Source: Solirubrobacter pauli
GTDB taxonomy: Bacteria > Actinomycetota > Thermoleophilia > Solirubrobacterales > Solirubrobacteraceae
Direction of reading: 5' to 3'
Assembly: GCF_003633755.1 (NCBI RefSeq)
Contig: NZ_RBIL01000001.1
Coordinates: forward strand, 3,147,426 to 3,211,425
Length of the DNA stretch: 64,000 nt
A program made the translations under genes and the position numbers. The stretch's first letter is position 1. Each line of letters begins with the position of its first letter. Positions 49,135 to 57,468 of the stretch are shown one piece after another. The notes beneath the pieces are model-generated. The model searched no databases and was not told the origin of the DNA. It saw only the letters and a program-made list of their open reading frames with translations.

Positions 49135-51675
49135 TTGATCAAGAAAGCAGTACTCGCCGCGGCGGTCGCCGCGGCGACCGCCGTAGCGGCTTCGCCCGCT
49201 ACCGCGGCGCCGCCGGCGCCGCTCGACAAGCAGAACTGGTCGTTCCAGGACAACCTGACCTGGGCCGACTACAAGAAGCTTCCTGGGCCGGACTACTCGG
49301 ACCCGGCGCTCACGCCGACGGCTCGGTGCTCGAACACCGCTCCGGTCGTCGGCCCGCCGTGCAAGTGGCGCGTCGCGCTGATCCTCGTGGACTATCCGGA
49401 CAAGCCGTTCACGATCACGCAGGCGGCGGGCGCAACGGTCTTCGGCACGCCGTCGGCGAAGGCGCACAGCATCCCGCGTGAGCAGGTCCCGCAGTTCTAC
49501 GCCGACTTCCTCAACAAGCCGTCGGAGCTGAACAACTTCCAGACGATCAACCGGTACTGGATGGAGAACTCCTACGGCAAGTACGGCGTCGAGCTCGTGC
49601 CGTACGGCCCGTACCGCATGCCGCTCGAGTCGTACCGGTACAACATCACGAGCGACATGAACAACTTGGACAACGACTGTCCAAACCCGACGCGCGCGGT
49701 GCCGAACCCGAATCCGTGCAACCAGAACTACAACAACGCGGTCACCGCGCTCTGGAACGCGAACACGACGGCCGCTGAGCGCGCGACGTTCAACAACCAG
49801 TACCGCGTGTCCGCCGGCCAGGACGAGAGTGGAAGCTGGCAGGAGTTCGGCGAGATGCGCTTCACGGCGCCCGAGACCGTCACCGACGCCTTCGGCCCGA
49901 AGCTCTTCGACCCGACGCACCCGCGCGGCAACTGGGCCAAGACCCGGTACGTGCCGTGGACGTCGTGGGCCTCCGCTTCGACCATCTGGCCGAGCGCCAG
50001 CGGCTCCTCCTCGACCGAGGCCGAGTCCTCTGGCATGGGCGTGTACGCCCACGAGCTCTCCCACAACCTGGGCCTGCCGGACAACTACAACAACCCGTTC
50101 GCGCCGGTGCCGCAGCGGACCGCCGGCGGCATGTGGGACATGATGAGCCGCGGCTCGTTCAACGGCCCGGGCGGTCAGCACACGCGCTGGCAGATCCCGC
50201 CGACCGACGGTGGCTCGCTCGGCGCGCAGCACGGCGTGCGCAACAAGCAGAAGCTCGGCTTCCTCGCGGCTGACGACGTCCTGACGCTCAACCGTGGCGG
50301 CCTCGCCCAGACCGGCACGATGGTGGCCGAGGTCAAGGCGCGCGAGGTCGATCCGGGCAACGACCTCGCCGGCGTGCGCGTCGTGCTCAACGACGGTGGC
50401 GACAAGAACCCGGCCTGCCGCTACACGGTCGATCCGATGTGCGAGGGCCCCTGGTACTACACGACGGGCAACCCCCCGGTCGAGCGGATCTCGCCCGGCT
50501 TCGACGACTACACGGTCGAGGTCGTGCAGCAGATCGGCTCCGACTCGTTCACCGGCGGCAGCGGCGTGCTGATCGGCAAGAACAAGACGCAGAGCTCCAC
50601 CTGCGGCTCGTTCAACTGCCAGACCTGGTACATCGACGCCAACCCCGAGGACATCAACCAGGTCGACTACGTCAAGGCTGACGGAACCGTCGTCAAGGCC
50701 ACGCCCGGCGACGAGCGCCAGACGAACGACGGCACGTTCCACGCGGGCACGAACTCGGGCTCCGAGTACGAGTTCAAGGCCGCCGACAACCAGCTGCAGT
50801 TCTACATCCTGGACAAGCGCGTGGATGCGGACGGCATCAACCGCTACAAGGTCGGCATCCGCTCGCTCGCGGGCACCGGCCCGCAGACGCGCGGGGTGAG
50901 CCTCGCCGCGCCCACCAAGGGCACGTCCGAGGGGCTCCCGACCTGCACCTTCTCGCTCAAGAACACGGGCACGGCGGCTGACGTCCCGGCCAGCGCGCAC
51001 CCGACGGCGGACATCGCGAAGTACTTCAACAGCGACATCTACCGCCTGACGGCGACCAGCAACACGACGGGCTGGACGGCGCACCTGAAGAACGCGCTGG
51101 CCACGGCCGAGTTCGGCCAGTCGGTCGACGTTCCGGTCTACATCGACAAGGTCGCCGGCGCGTCCGCGACCGGCTCGATCACGCTCAACGCCACGTCGGA
51201 GAGCGATCCGTCCAAGACGCAGTCCGTCACGTGCTCGTTCGGGACCGGCGACACCGTGGGCGGCACCGTCCCGGCGACGCTCGCCCTGAACCTGGGCGCG
51301 CCGGCCAGCTTCGGGCCGTTCACGCCGGGCGCGCAGAAGGACTACTACGCGTCCACGAAGGCGACGGTCGTCTCGACGGCCGCCGACGCGACGCTGAGCG
51401 TCTCGGACGCGAGCACGACCGCCACCGGTCACCTCGTCAACGGCGCGTTCTCGCTGCCTGAGGCGCTGCAGGTCAACGGCACGCGCGGCGAGACGCCGGG
51501 CAACACCTACGCGCCGCTCGGCACGGGCGCGACGACGCTGTTCACGTGGGGCGCCCCGGCGTCCAACGACGACATCGTGGTCGGCTTCAAGCAGCCGGTC
51601 AAGGCCAACGACGCGCTGCGTACGGGCACGTACGCCAAGACGTTGACCTTCACGCTGTCGACGACCAACCCGTAG
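49135..51675 (+). CDS. Secreted M6-family metalloprotease (immune inhibitor A-like)
   Basis: Exported zinc peptidase of 846 aa. The signal peptide ends SPATAAP. The M6 domain starts VALILVDYPDKPF, and the zinc site is YAHELSHNLGLPDNYNN (HExxHxxGxxD). MWDMMSRGSFNGPGG is the Met-turn and following loop. Several beta-sandwich domains follow, two of them similar to NEW3/CARDB types. The start is TTG at 49135 because GGAGGGG lies 5 nt upstream. The in-frame GTG at 49123 precedes that site and would overlap it. Likely a secreted degradative enzyme, divergent from the haloperoxidase-like gene. Confidence 0.9.
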   Translation: MIKKAVLAAAVAAATAVAASPATAAPPAPLDKQNWSFQDNLTWADYKKLPGPDYSDPALTPTARCSNTAPVVGPPCKWRVALILVDYPDKPFTITQAAGATVFGTPSAKAHSIPREQVPQFYADFLNKPSELNNFQTINRYWMENSYGKYGVELVPYGPYRMPLESYRYNITSDMNNLDNDCPNPTRAVPNPNPCNQNYNNAVTALWNANTTAAERATFNNQYRVSAGQDESGSWQEFGEMRFTAPETVTDAFGPKLFDPTHPRGNWAKTRYVPWTSWASASTIWPSASGSSSTEAESSGMGVYAHELSHNLGLPDNYNNPFAPVPQRTAGGMWDMMSRGSFNGPGGQHTRWQIPPTDGGSLGAQHGVRNKQKLGFLAADDVLTLNRGGLAQTGTMVAEVKAREVDPGNDLAGVRVVLNDGGDKNPACRYTVDPMCEGPWYYTTGNPPVERISPGFDDYTVEVVQQIGSDSFTGGSGVLIGKNKTQSSTCGSFNCQTWYIDANPEDINQVDYVKADGTVVKATPGDERQTNDGTFHAGTNSGSEYEFKAADNQLQFYILDKRVDADGINRYKVGIRSLAGTGPQTRGVSLAAPTKGTSEGLPTCTFSLKNTGTAADVPASAHPTADIAKYFNSDIYRLTATSNTTGWTAHLKNALATAEFGQSVDVPVYIDKVAGASATGSITLNATSESDPSKTQSVTCSFGTGDTVGGTVPATLALNLGAPASFGPFTPGAQKDYYASTKATVVSTAADATLSVSDASTTATGHLVNGAFSLPEALQVNGTRGETPGNTYAPLGTGATTLFTWGAPASNDDIVVGFKQPVKANDALRTGTYAKTLTFTLSTTNP

Positions 51676-51685
51676 TCGCAGGGGT

Positions 51686-51716
51686 GACGCGGGCCCGCAC
51701 GGCGCGGGCCCGCGTC
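51686..51716. terminator. Bidirectional stem-loop between convergent genes
   Basis: GACGCGGGCCCG (51686-51697) and CGGGCCCGCGTC (51705-51716) form a perfect 12-bp stem with a 7-nt loop, between the stops of the M6 protease and the DsbA-like gene. No T-run on either strand. Confidence 0.7.
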
Positions 51717-51723
51717 GGTCTGC

Positions 51724-52626
51724 CTAGGCGGCCGCGGCGAGCTTCGCCGCGGCGGTCTGGGCCGGCACCCAGAGCGCGTCGTGGCCGAACGCCAGGCGCT
51801 GCGCGGTGCCGGCGCCGAGCGCGTCGATGAGCGCGTCCTCGGCGGCGCCGAGATCCGGCGTGAACTTGTCCTCGGCCATGATCAGCGCGACCTCGGCGGT
51901 GGTGAGGCCGTCCGGGAACCCGTCGAGCACCTCGGCCACGTCTGTCGCGGGCGCGCGGCGGGTGAGGCTCGTGTCGAGGTTCGCGATCAGCACGTCGTAG
52001 GCCTCGAAGCTCTGGAAGCCGCCGGCCTCGAGCGTGAGGCTGCCGTTGGAGATCTTCAGGCTCGGCGCGGTGTAGCGCACGCGGCCGTCGGAGTTGGCGT
52101 GCTTGTCCTGGAACTCGGTCGGGCTGCCGGCGGCCGTGCGCGCCTCGTCGCGGTCCTGCTCGAAGGCGGTCTCCGTCTCCGGGGACTGGGCGGCCGCGAT
52201 GATCGCGTCGGGATCGATGCCCGGCACCCACTCGATCGCGGCCTTCAGGTCCGCGTAGTCCTCCAGGAAGCCCGTGCCCGTGAACTGCGCGAACTGCAGC
52301 GCGCGGAACACCGCGTACTCGCGCTCGGGGGCGAGCCGCCGCGTGGCGACCACGACGCGGCACATCGGCCACGTGCCGTGCACGCGCTCACGGACGTCGG
52401 TCGCGAACGGCATGCCGCGGTCGCGGAACGTGCGGTACCCCCGCGCCATGCGGTCGGGCGTGTAGCCGCGCTCCTCATAGACCGAGCCCTGCTCGGTCAG
52501 GCCGATCATGACGTTGCGCCACTGCAGCTGGTCGCCGTAACGCCATTTGAGCGCGGCGAGGGCGGGTGAAGCCGACCAGGCCCAGGGACAGCCGGGGTCG
52601 GTGAAGTGGGTGACTTGGAGGGACAC
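51724..52626 (-). CDS. DsbA-like thioredoxin-fold oxidoreductase (FrnE type)
   Basis: Thioredoxin-fold protein of 300 aa. VTHFTDPGCPWAWSASPAL near the N-terminus has the CPWA pattern of the FrnE/2-hydroxychromene-2-carboxylate isomerase group, with a single Cys instead of CxxC. The helical insert (about residues 60-200) and conserved C-terminal strands follow. It is cytoplasmic. Possibly a thiol-disulfide or glutathione-like transferase; the real substrate is unknown. GTG start. A peroxidase-like gene follows 10 bp upstream on the same strand, suggesting a shared redox context. Confidence 0.85.
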   Translation of the reverse strand: MSLQVTHFTDPGCPWAWSASPALAALKWRYGDQLQWRNVMIGLTEQGSVYEERGYTPDRMARGYRTFRDRGMPFATDVRERVHGTWPMCRVVVATRRLAPEREYAVFRALQFAQFTGTGFLEDYADLKAAIEWVPGIDPDAIIAAAQSPETETAFEQDRDEARTAAGSPTEFQDKHANSDGRVRYTAPSLKISNGSLTLEAGGFQSFEAYDVLIANLDTSLTRRAPATDVAEVLDGFPDGLTTAEVALIMAEDKFTPDLGAAEDALIDALGAGTAQRLAFGHDALWVPAQTAAAKLAAAA

Positions 52627-52636
52627 GTACGAAAGG

Positions 52637-53593
52637 TTAGAGAAGTGATTGCGCGATGAATGAGTTGGGTGCTGCGCCGGGTGGGATCGCGAACACGGCG
52701 CTGCCCGTGGCGCGCGTGTGCCGATGCAGCGCGTCGTGCTTGGCGAGACGCCGCTGGAGCGGGACGAACTGTCGTCGTGGGTCGGCCATGAACGCGAGGA
52801 ACAGCAGCCCCTCGTCCGTGTCGTACCCGCGCCGGAGGATGGCGACGCTGGACGTCCGCGGCGCGGCGACCCGGATGTGCGCGTCCGGCGGCAGCCGCTC
52901 CAGGATCGGCGGGTCGTACAGGCGCGTGCCGGACAGCGGCGCGCCGGTCCGCTTGTCGCGGCCGATCACGCGCTCCTGCTCCCGCTCGGGCAGCTCCGCC
53001 CAGCTCGGGTTCACCGCGATGTCCCGCACGACGAGGTACGTGCCGCCGATCATCCCGCTGCGGTCGTCGCGGCGGACCCACACGTGCCGGTCGAAGTCGC
53101 GCGGCCGCTTGAGGTTGAGCGTGCCCTCGCGGAACCCGAGCGCGCCCCGGTCACCCCGGATGCCGCGGCGGCTCCAGCGTGCGTGCGCTTGGAGCGCGAG
53201 CGGTTCGGGCGGCCCGTCGTCGGCGCAGATCAGCACCGCGAGGTCGCCGCCGCAGCGCGCGGGGTCCAGGTCGTCGCCGGCGAAGGCGGGAAGCGGCCGG
53301 AGCGCCGTGGGGCGATGGGCGTCGTCGAACGCGCCCGGCCCGAGACCGATCGTGACGGTCCCACCGGCTTCGCGCATCCGTGCCTCGGCCCGCTCGGTGA
53401 CCTCGCGCAGATCCGCCATCTCGTACGCGGTCAGCAGCGCGTGGCGCAGATGCGGGGTGACGATCCCGGGTTGGCGCGGGTTGTGGACGCTGGGCGTGGT
53501 GTCGTCGGGCCGGTAGGTCCAGCCCGGCCCGCGTTGGGCGATCGGCACGCCTTTGCCCCACTTCCGCCCCGGCTCACGTCGTGGCACGGACAC
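52637..53593 (-). CDS. DyP-type heme peroxidase-like protein
   Basis: Heme peroxidase of about 318 aa. PGIVTPHLRHALLTAYEMADLREV is the N-terminal ferredoxin-like repeat. GFREGTLNLKRP corresponds to the usual GFxDGxxNP loop with Asp replaced by Glu. HIRVAAPR provides the proximal heme His. SSVAILRRGYDTDEGLLFLAF has the distal Arg. It lacks a Tat signal, so it is likely cytoplasmic. Start codon uncertain (GTG 53593 or 53587; TTG 53614). The 10-bp gap to the DsbA-like gene suggests co-transcription. Confidence 0.82.
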   Translation of the reverse strand: MSVPRREPGRKWGKGVPIAQRGPGWTYRPDDTTPSVHNPRQPGIVTPHLRHALLTAYEMADLREVTERAEARMREAGGTVTIGLGPGAFDDAHRPTALRPLPAFAGDDLDPARCGGDLAVLICADDGPPEPLALQAHARWSRRGIRGDRGALGFREGTLNLKRPRDFDRHVWVRRDDRSGMIGGTYLVVRDIAVNPSWAELPEREQERVIGRDKRTGAPLSGTRLYDPPILERLPPDAHIRVAAPRTSSVAILRRGYDTDEGLLFLAFMADPRRQFVPLQRRLAKHDALHRHTRATGSAVFAIPPGAAPNSFIAQSLL

Positions 53594-53667
53594 ATCGTGA
53601 CGCGTTTCCCGCAACGTCCGGGAGGTTCTCCGCGGCGTCCGGAGCGGCCCCTAATCTGCCTCCTCCC

Positions 53668-55323
53668 GTGACGTACGAGATCGACGCTCCTCCCCGCCCC
53701 ACGGCGGGCCGGTACCTCCCGGCCTGGCCGACCCACCGTCCGCTGCGGAAGTGGCAGCAGGCTGCCGCCGCGCAGGTGTTCGAGTCCTCCAACGACGCGT
53801 TCCTGGCGTCGGCGACGCCCGCGGCCGGCAAGACGACGTTCGGCTTGCACGTGGCGCACCGGATGCTGTCGGAGGGGCGCGTGTCGCGCGTCGCCGTGGT
53901 CGCGCCGACGACGCACATCTGCCGGCAGTGGGCGCTGGACGCTGCGCGGTACGGGATCCACCTGGAGCCGAACCGGCCGAACAGCGCGGGCCCGGAGCCG
54001 CGGGACCGGCACGGGATCTCGGTCACGTACGCGACCGTCGCGGCCGGAGCGGAGATCCACCGGCGGCGGTGCGCCGAGCGGCCCACGCTGCTGATCGCGG
54101 ACGAGCCGCACCACATGGGCGAGGACGCGTCGTGGGGCCAGTCGACGGTCACGGCGTTCCGGGACGCGAAGTTCCGGCTGCTGCTGTCGGGCACGCCGTT
54201 CCGCTCCGACAACTCGCCGATCCCGTGGGTCGTGTACGACGACGAGGGCGTGTCGGCGGCGGACTACGACTACGGGTACACGCAGGCGCTGATCGACAAC
54301 GTCTGCCGGCCGGTTACGTTCCACACGTACGGCGGCGAGATGGAGTGGGTGTCGGACGGCAAGGTCCGGCGGGCGGGGTTCGACGTCGTGCTGCCGGCGC
54401 CCGAGGCGGCGCGGCGGCTGCGCACGGCGCTGGACGCCGACGGCGACTGGATCACGCACGTCCTGCGCGACGCCAACGACGAGCTGGTCAAGATCCGCGC
54501 CGGTGACCATCCGAACGCGGGTGGGCTCGTGATCGCGATGGACAAGGAGCACGCCGACAAGCTGGCGGGCCGGATCGCGCGGATCACCGGCGAGAAGCCG
54601 GACGTCGTCCACTCGGACGCGGCGGACGCGTCGCAGCGGATCGCGCGCTTCTCCGCCGGCAGCGAGCCGTGGCTCGTGTCGGTGCTGATGGTCTCCGAAG
54701 GGGTCGACGTGCCGCGCCTGCGCGTCGGCGTGTACGCGACCAACTCGCGCACCGAGCTGTTCTTCCGCCAGGTGATCGGGCGGTTCATCCGCCGCACGCC
54801 GGAGCCGAAGGACCAGATGGCGCACGTCTTCCTGCCGTCGGACCCGCGGCTCAAGCGGCTCGCGATCGCGATCGAGGAGGAGCGCAAGCACGCGCTGGTC
54901 TTCGAGTCGGTCGCGCCCGAGGAGACCGAGCGGGCCGAGCGGACGGAGGCGAAGGAGCCGTTCCGCGCGCTGTGGTCGTCCGCCCAGCGCGACGAGGAGG
55001 TGCTGCAGACCACGCAGCCCGGTGAGGCGATGCAGCTGTTCGCCGACCCGGAGCCGGAGATCTCGCCCGCGCTGGCCGCGTTCGCGATGCCGGTCGTGCA
55101 GGCCGCGCCGCCGGAGCCCGAGACGTCGTTCGAGAAGCGTGAGCGCCTGCGGGCCGAGCGGCACAACCTGGTGGCGCTGATCGCGCGGCGCGACAAGGAG
55201 CCGCACAGCAAGGTCAACGCGTGGGTGAACCGCGAGGTCGGCGTCAAGTCGGTCGACAAGGCGACGGACGAGCAGCTCGAGCGCGCCAACCGGCTGCTCG
55301 AGAAGGAGCTGAACCGCAAGTAG
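53668..55323 (+). CDS. SF2 DEAD/DEAH-box helicase-like ATPase
   Basis: Superfamily 2 helicase of 551 aa. Motif I LASATPAAGKTTFG, motif II LLIADEPHHMGED, motif III LLLSGTPFRSD and motif VI FFRQVIGRFIRRTP are present, as are the C-terminal helicase conserved blocks. The final 150 residues (coiled, charged: FEKRERLRAERHNLVALIARRD) lack a known domain. The GTG at 53668 follows a TAATCT box by 10 nt. It has no nuclease or methylase neighbour, so a defence role is not supported; DNA repair or RNA remodelling is open. Confidence 0.85.
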   Translation: MTYEIDAPPRPTAGRYLPAWPTHRPLRKWQQAAAAQVFESSNDAFLASATPAAGKTTFGLHVAHRMLSEGRVSRVAVVAPTTHICRQWALDAARYGIHLEPNRPNSAGPEPRDRHGISVTYATVAAGAEIHRRRCAERPTLLIADEPHHMGEDASWGQSTVTAFRDAKFRLLLSGTPFRSDNSPIPWVVYDDEGVSAADYDYGYTQALIDNVCRPVTFHTYGGEMEWVSDGKVRRAGFDVVLPAPEAARRLRTALDADGDWITHVLRDANDELVKIRAGDHPNAGGLVIAMDKEHADKLAGRIARITGEKPDVVHSDAADASQRIARFSAGSEPWLVSVLMVSEGVDVPRLRVGVYATNSRTELFFRQVIGRFIRRTPEPKDQMAHVFLPSDPRLKRLAIAIEEERKHALVFESVAPEETERAERTEAKEPFRALWSSAQRDEEVLQTTQPGEAMQLFADPEPEISPALAAFAMPVVQAAPPEPETSFEKRERLRAERHNLVALIARRDKEPHSKVNAWVNREVGVKSVDKATDEQLERANRLLEKELNRK

Positions 55324-55727
55324 TGGACGCGCTGCCGGACTGGCCGGAGGGCACCGTCACGGTGCTCTCCACGGGGGCGGGCGACCCGCACGCCATCCCC
55401 GTGTCGACGGCGGTCCGGCGCGGCGACCGGGCGCTCGCGTTCGCGCTGGCGCTGCGCCGCGAGTCGCTCGTACGGCTGCGGAGCGACCCGCGCTGCGCGG
55501 TCACGATCCTCGCCGAAGGGCTCTCGTTCACCGTGCACGGCCGGGCGACGGTCGAGCGGGAGCTGGAGCGGATCGCGGTGGTGCGCGTCGACGTCGACTC
55601 GATCTCAGACCACGCGAGCCTCCGCTTCGAGATCGACGCCGGGGTCGCGTGGCACTGGACGTCCGCGGACGCCGCCGAGGGCGACGCGGAGACCCGCTCA
55701 GCCCTGCGCGGTCGGGACGACGACTAG
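55323..55727 (+). CDS. Pyridoxamine-phosphate-oxidase-like flavin/F420-binding protein
   Basis: Small split-beta-barrel protein of 134 aa. TVTVLSTGAGDPHAIPVSTAVRRGDRALAFALALRRESLVRLRSDPRCAVTIL is the PNPOx-like core and RATVERELERIAVVRVDVD the following helix-strand. Such proteins bind FMN, F420 or heme; the cofactor is undetermined. The GTG shares its G with the TAG of the helicase gene. The last 30 bp overlap the convergent SDR gene. Confidence 0.78.
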   Translation: MDALPDWPEGTVTVLSTGAGDPHAIPVSTAVRRGDRALAFALALRRESLVRLRSDPRCAVTILAEGLSFTVHGRATVERELERIAVVRVDVDSISDHASLRFEIDAGVAWHWTSADAAEGDAETRSALRGRDDD

Positions 55728-56435
55728 CTCGGCGACGTTGACGTGCGCGGGGGCGGCCGCGGCGTAGAGGATCGCGTCGGCGATGTCGCCCGCCTCGAGC
55801 GTCACCATCTCCCGCAGCTGCTCGAGGACGGCCAGCCCGGCCGGGTCGGTCATGTCGGCCCCGAGCTCGGTCGCGACGACGCCCGGCTCGACGGTCCGCA
55901 CGCGCACGCCGCGCGGGCCGAGCTCGGTGCGCAGGTTGCGCGTGAGGTGCGCGACGGCCGCCTTGGTCGCGCAGTACACGCCGTAGTTCGGGAACGCCAC
56001 GTGCGAGGCGATCGACCCGACGTGGACGAGGTCGGCCGGCCCACCGTCCGCCGCGGCGGCGAGCAGGTCGTCGGCGAAGACGCGCCCGGTGCGGATCAGG
56101 CCGCGGACGTTGACGTCGATCATCCGCTCCCACTCGTCGACGGCGGCGGTCTCGAACGGCGCGCCGAGCATCACGCCGGCGTTCGCCACGACGAGGTCGA
56201 CGCGGCCGAGCTGCGCGTGGACGGCGTCGGCGACGCGCTCCACGGCCTCGGGGTCGGAGATGTCGGCGGTGACGGGGAGGACGCCGTCGAGGCCCTGCAG
56301 GCGGTCGGCGCGGCGCGCGACGGCGGCGACCTTCGCGCCCGCCGCGACGAGGCGCTCTGCGGTGGCGGCGCCGATGCCGCTGGACGCGCCGGTGACGACC
56401 GCGACGCGGCCCTCGAAGCTCAAGTTCGTGCTCAT
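55698..56435 (-). CDS. Short-chain dehydrogenase/reductase (SDR)
   Basis: NAD(P)-dependent oxidoreductase of 245 aa. Rossmann motif VVTGASSGIGAATA, NAG in LVVANAGVM, catalytic Ser in VHVGSIASHV and YGVYCATKAAV with Tyr and Lys. C-terminal PGVVATELG is conserved. ATG 56435. It diverges from an MmyB-type regulator gene, with 102 bp between starts, a layout typical of a regulator controlling an SDR. Confidence 0.93.
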   Translation of the reverse strand: MSTNLSFEGRVAVVTGASSGIGAATAERLVAAGAKVAAVARRADRLQGLDGVLPVTADISDPEAVERVADAVHAQLGRVDLVVANAGVMLGAPFETAAVDEWERMIDVNVRGLIRTGRVFADDLLAAAADGGPADLVHVGSIASHVAFPNYGVYCATKAAVAHLTRNLRTELGPRGVRVRTVEPGVVATELGADMTDPAGLAVLEQLREMVTLEAGDIADAILYAAAAPAHVNVAELVVVPTAQG

Positions 56436-56483
56436 GGCCTCCACGGTGGCGGCGGACGGCGGCCGTAGCCAGAGCCCTCCCGA

Positions 56484-56531
56484 CCCTGGACCTGCCAGGG
56501 CCACCCTCGACGGCGCGGCGCGCACTACGGT
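56484..56531 (+). promoter_or_regulatory. Operator-like inverted repeat and -10 box in the SDR/regulator intergenic region
   Basis: CCCTGG (56484-56489) and CCAGGG (56495-56500) are a perfect 6-bp inverted repeat with a 5-nt spacer. The regulator gene's -10 (TACGGT, 56526-56531) is 25 bp downstream, and its GTG begins 6 nt after that box. GGAGG (56532-56536) overlaps the same gap. Binding by the neighbouring MmyB-type regulator is inferred. Confidence 0.5.
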
Positions 56532-56537
56532 GGAGGC

Positions 56538-57410
56538 GTGGACAACCGGATCGGCGACTTCCTGCGCGCACGCCGCGAGCTCGTCCGCCCCGAGGACGTG
56601 GGCCTCGAGGGCAGCGGCCGCCGCCGCGTGCCCGGCTTGCGTCGAGAGGAGCTCGCGCTGCTCGCGGGCGTCTCGGCCGACTACTACGTGCGGCTCGAGC
56701 AGGGCCGCGACCGCCATCCCTCCGCCCAGGTGCTCGACGCCCTGGCGACGGCCCTGCAGCTCGACGGCGACGCGACCGCGCACCTGCACGAGCTCGCGCG
56801 CCACGCGGACGCGCCGCCGCGGCGCTCCCGTCCGCGCGTCGAGCGCGTGCGCCCCGGCCTGCTGCGGATGATGGAGGCGTGGCCGCACTCGCCCGCGTTC
56901 ATCACGGGCCGCCACTTCGACGTCCTGGCGGCCAACCGCCTCGCCGAGGCCCTCTACCCGGTCTGCGCCACCCGCGGCAACATCGTCCGGACGATCTTCC
57001 TCGAGCGCGACGCCTCCTGCATCCTCTACGCCGAGTACGACCAGGTCGCCGCGGACACCGTCGCCGCCCTCCGGGCCACGGCCGGCGCCGACGTCGACGA
57101 CCCCGAGCTGATCTCGCTCGTCGGCGAGCTGTCCCTCAAGAGCGAGCACTTCCGCCGGTTGTGGGCCCGCCACGACGTGCGCGCCAAGACCGAGGGCCAG
57201 AAGATCCTCAACCACCCGCTCGTCGGCGGGGTCACGGTCGAGTACGAGACCCTGACCGTCAACGGCGCCGAGGGTCAGCAGCTCGTCGTCTACCACGCCC
57301 AGCCGGGCAGCCCGAGCGAACGCGCCCTGAACCTGCTGGCCACGATGGTGGCCGGCGAGTCGTCTGACTCGCGGAAACCGCGGGTCAAGCGACTCACGCG
57401 CGGCGCCTGA
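56538..57410 (+). CDS. XRE-family transcriptional regulator with MmyB-like ligand-binding domain
   Basis: Regulator of 290 aa. The N-terminal helix-turn-helix (about residues 1-75) has VPGLRREELALLAGVSADYYVRLEQGRD. The C-terminal MmyB-like PAS domain (about 105-270) has FDVLAANRLAEALYPVCATRGNIVR and the NHPLVGGVTVEYETLTV segment. Such proteins bind fatty-acyl or other hydrophobic ligands and usually control the adjacent SDR gene, present here at 55698-56435. GTG start with TACGGT 6 nt upstream and a GGAGG possible SD, so the mRNA may be leaderless. Confidence 0.92.
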   Translation: MDNRIGDFLRARRELVRPEDVGLEGSGRRRVPGLRREELALLAGVSADYYVRLEQGRDRHPSAQVLDALATALQLDGDATAHLHELARHADAPPRRSRPRVERVRPGLLRMMEAWPHSPAFITGRHFDVLAANRLAEALYPVCATRGNIVRTIFLERDASCILYAEYDQVAADTVAALRATAGADVDDPELISLVGELSLKSEHFRRLWARHDVRAKTEGQKILNHPLVGGVTVEYETLTVNGAEGQQLVVYHAQPGSPSERALNLLATMVAGESSDSRKPRVKRLTRGA

Positions 57411-57421
57411 GCCCGCGCGGC

Positions 57422-57449
57422 GGCGCCCGTCGCCGACACGACGGGCGCC
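57422..57449. terminator. Bidirectional stem-loop between regulator and M23 genes
   Basis: GGCGCCCGTCG (57422-57432) and CGACGGGCGCC (57439-57449) form an 11-bp perfect stem with a 6-nt loop between the two convergent stops. Confidence 0.7.
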
Positions 57450-57468
57450 ACCAGCCGCGGACGAGCCG

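Noticed and set aside
53668-55323. Possible phage-defence helicase
   Set aside because: No nuclease, methylase, toxin or other defence partner lies nearby and there are no transfer signs.
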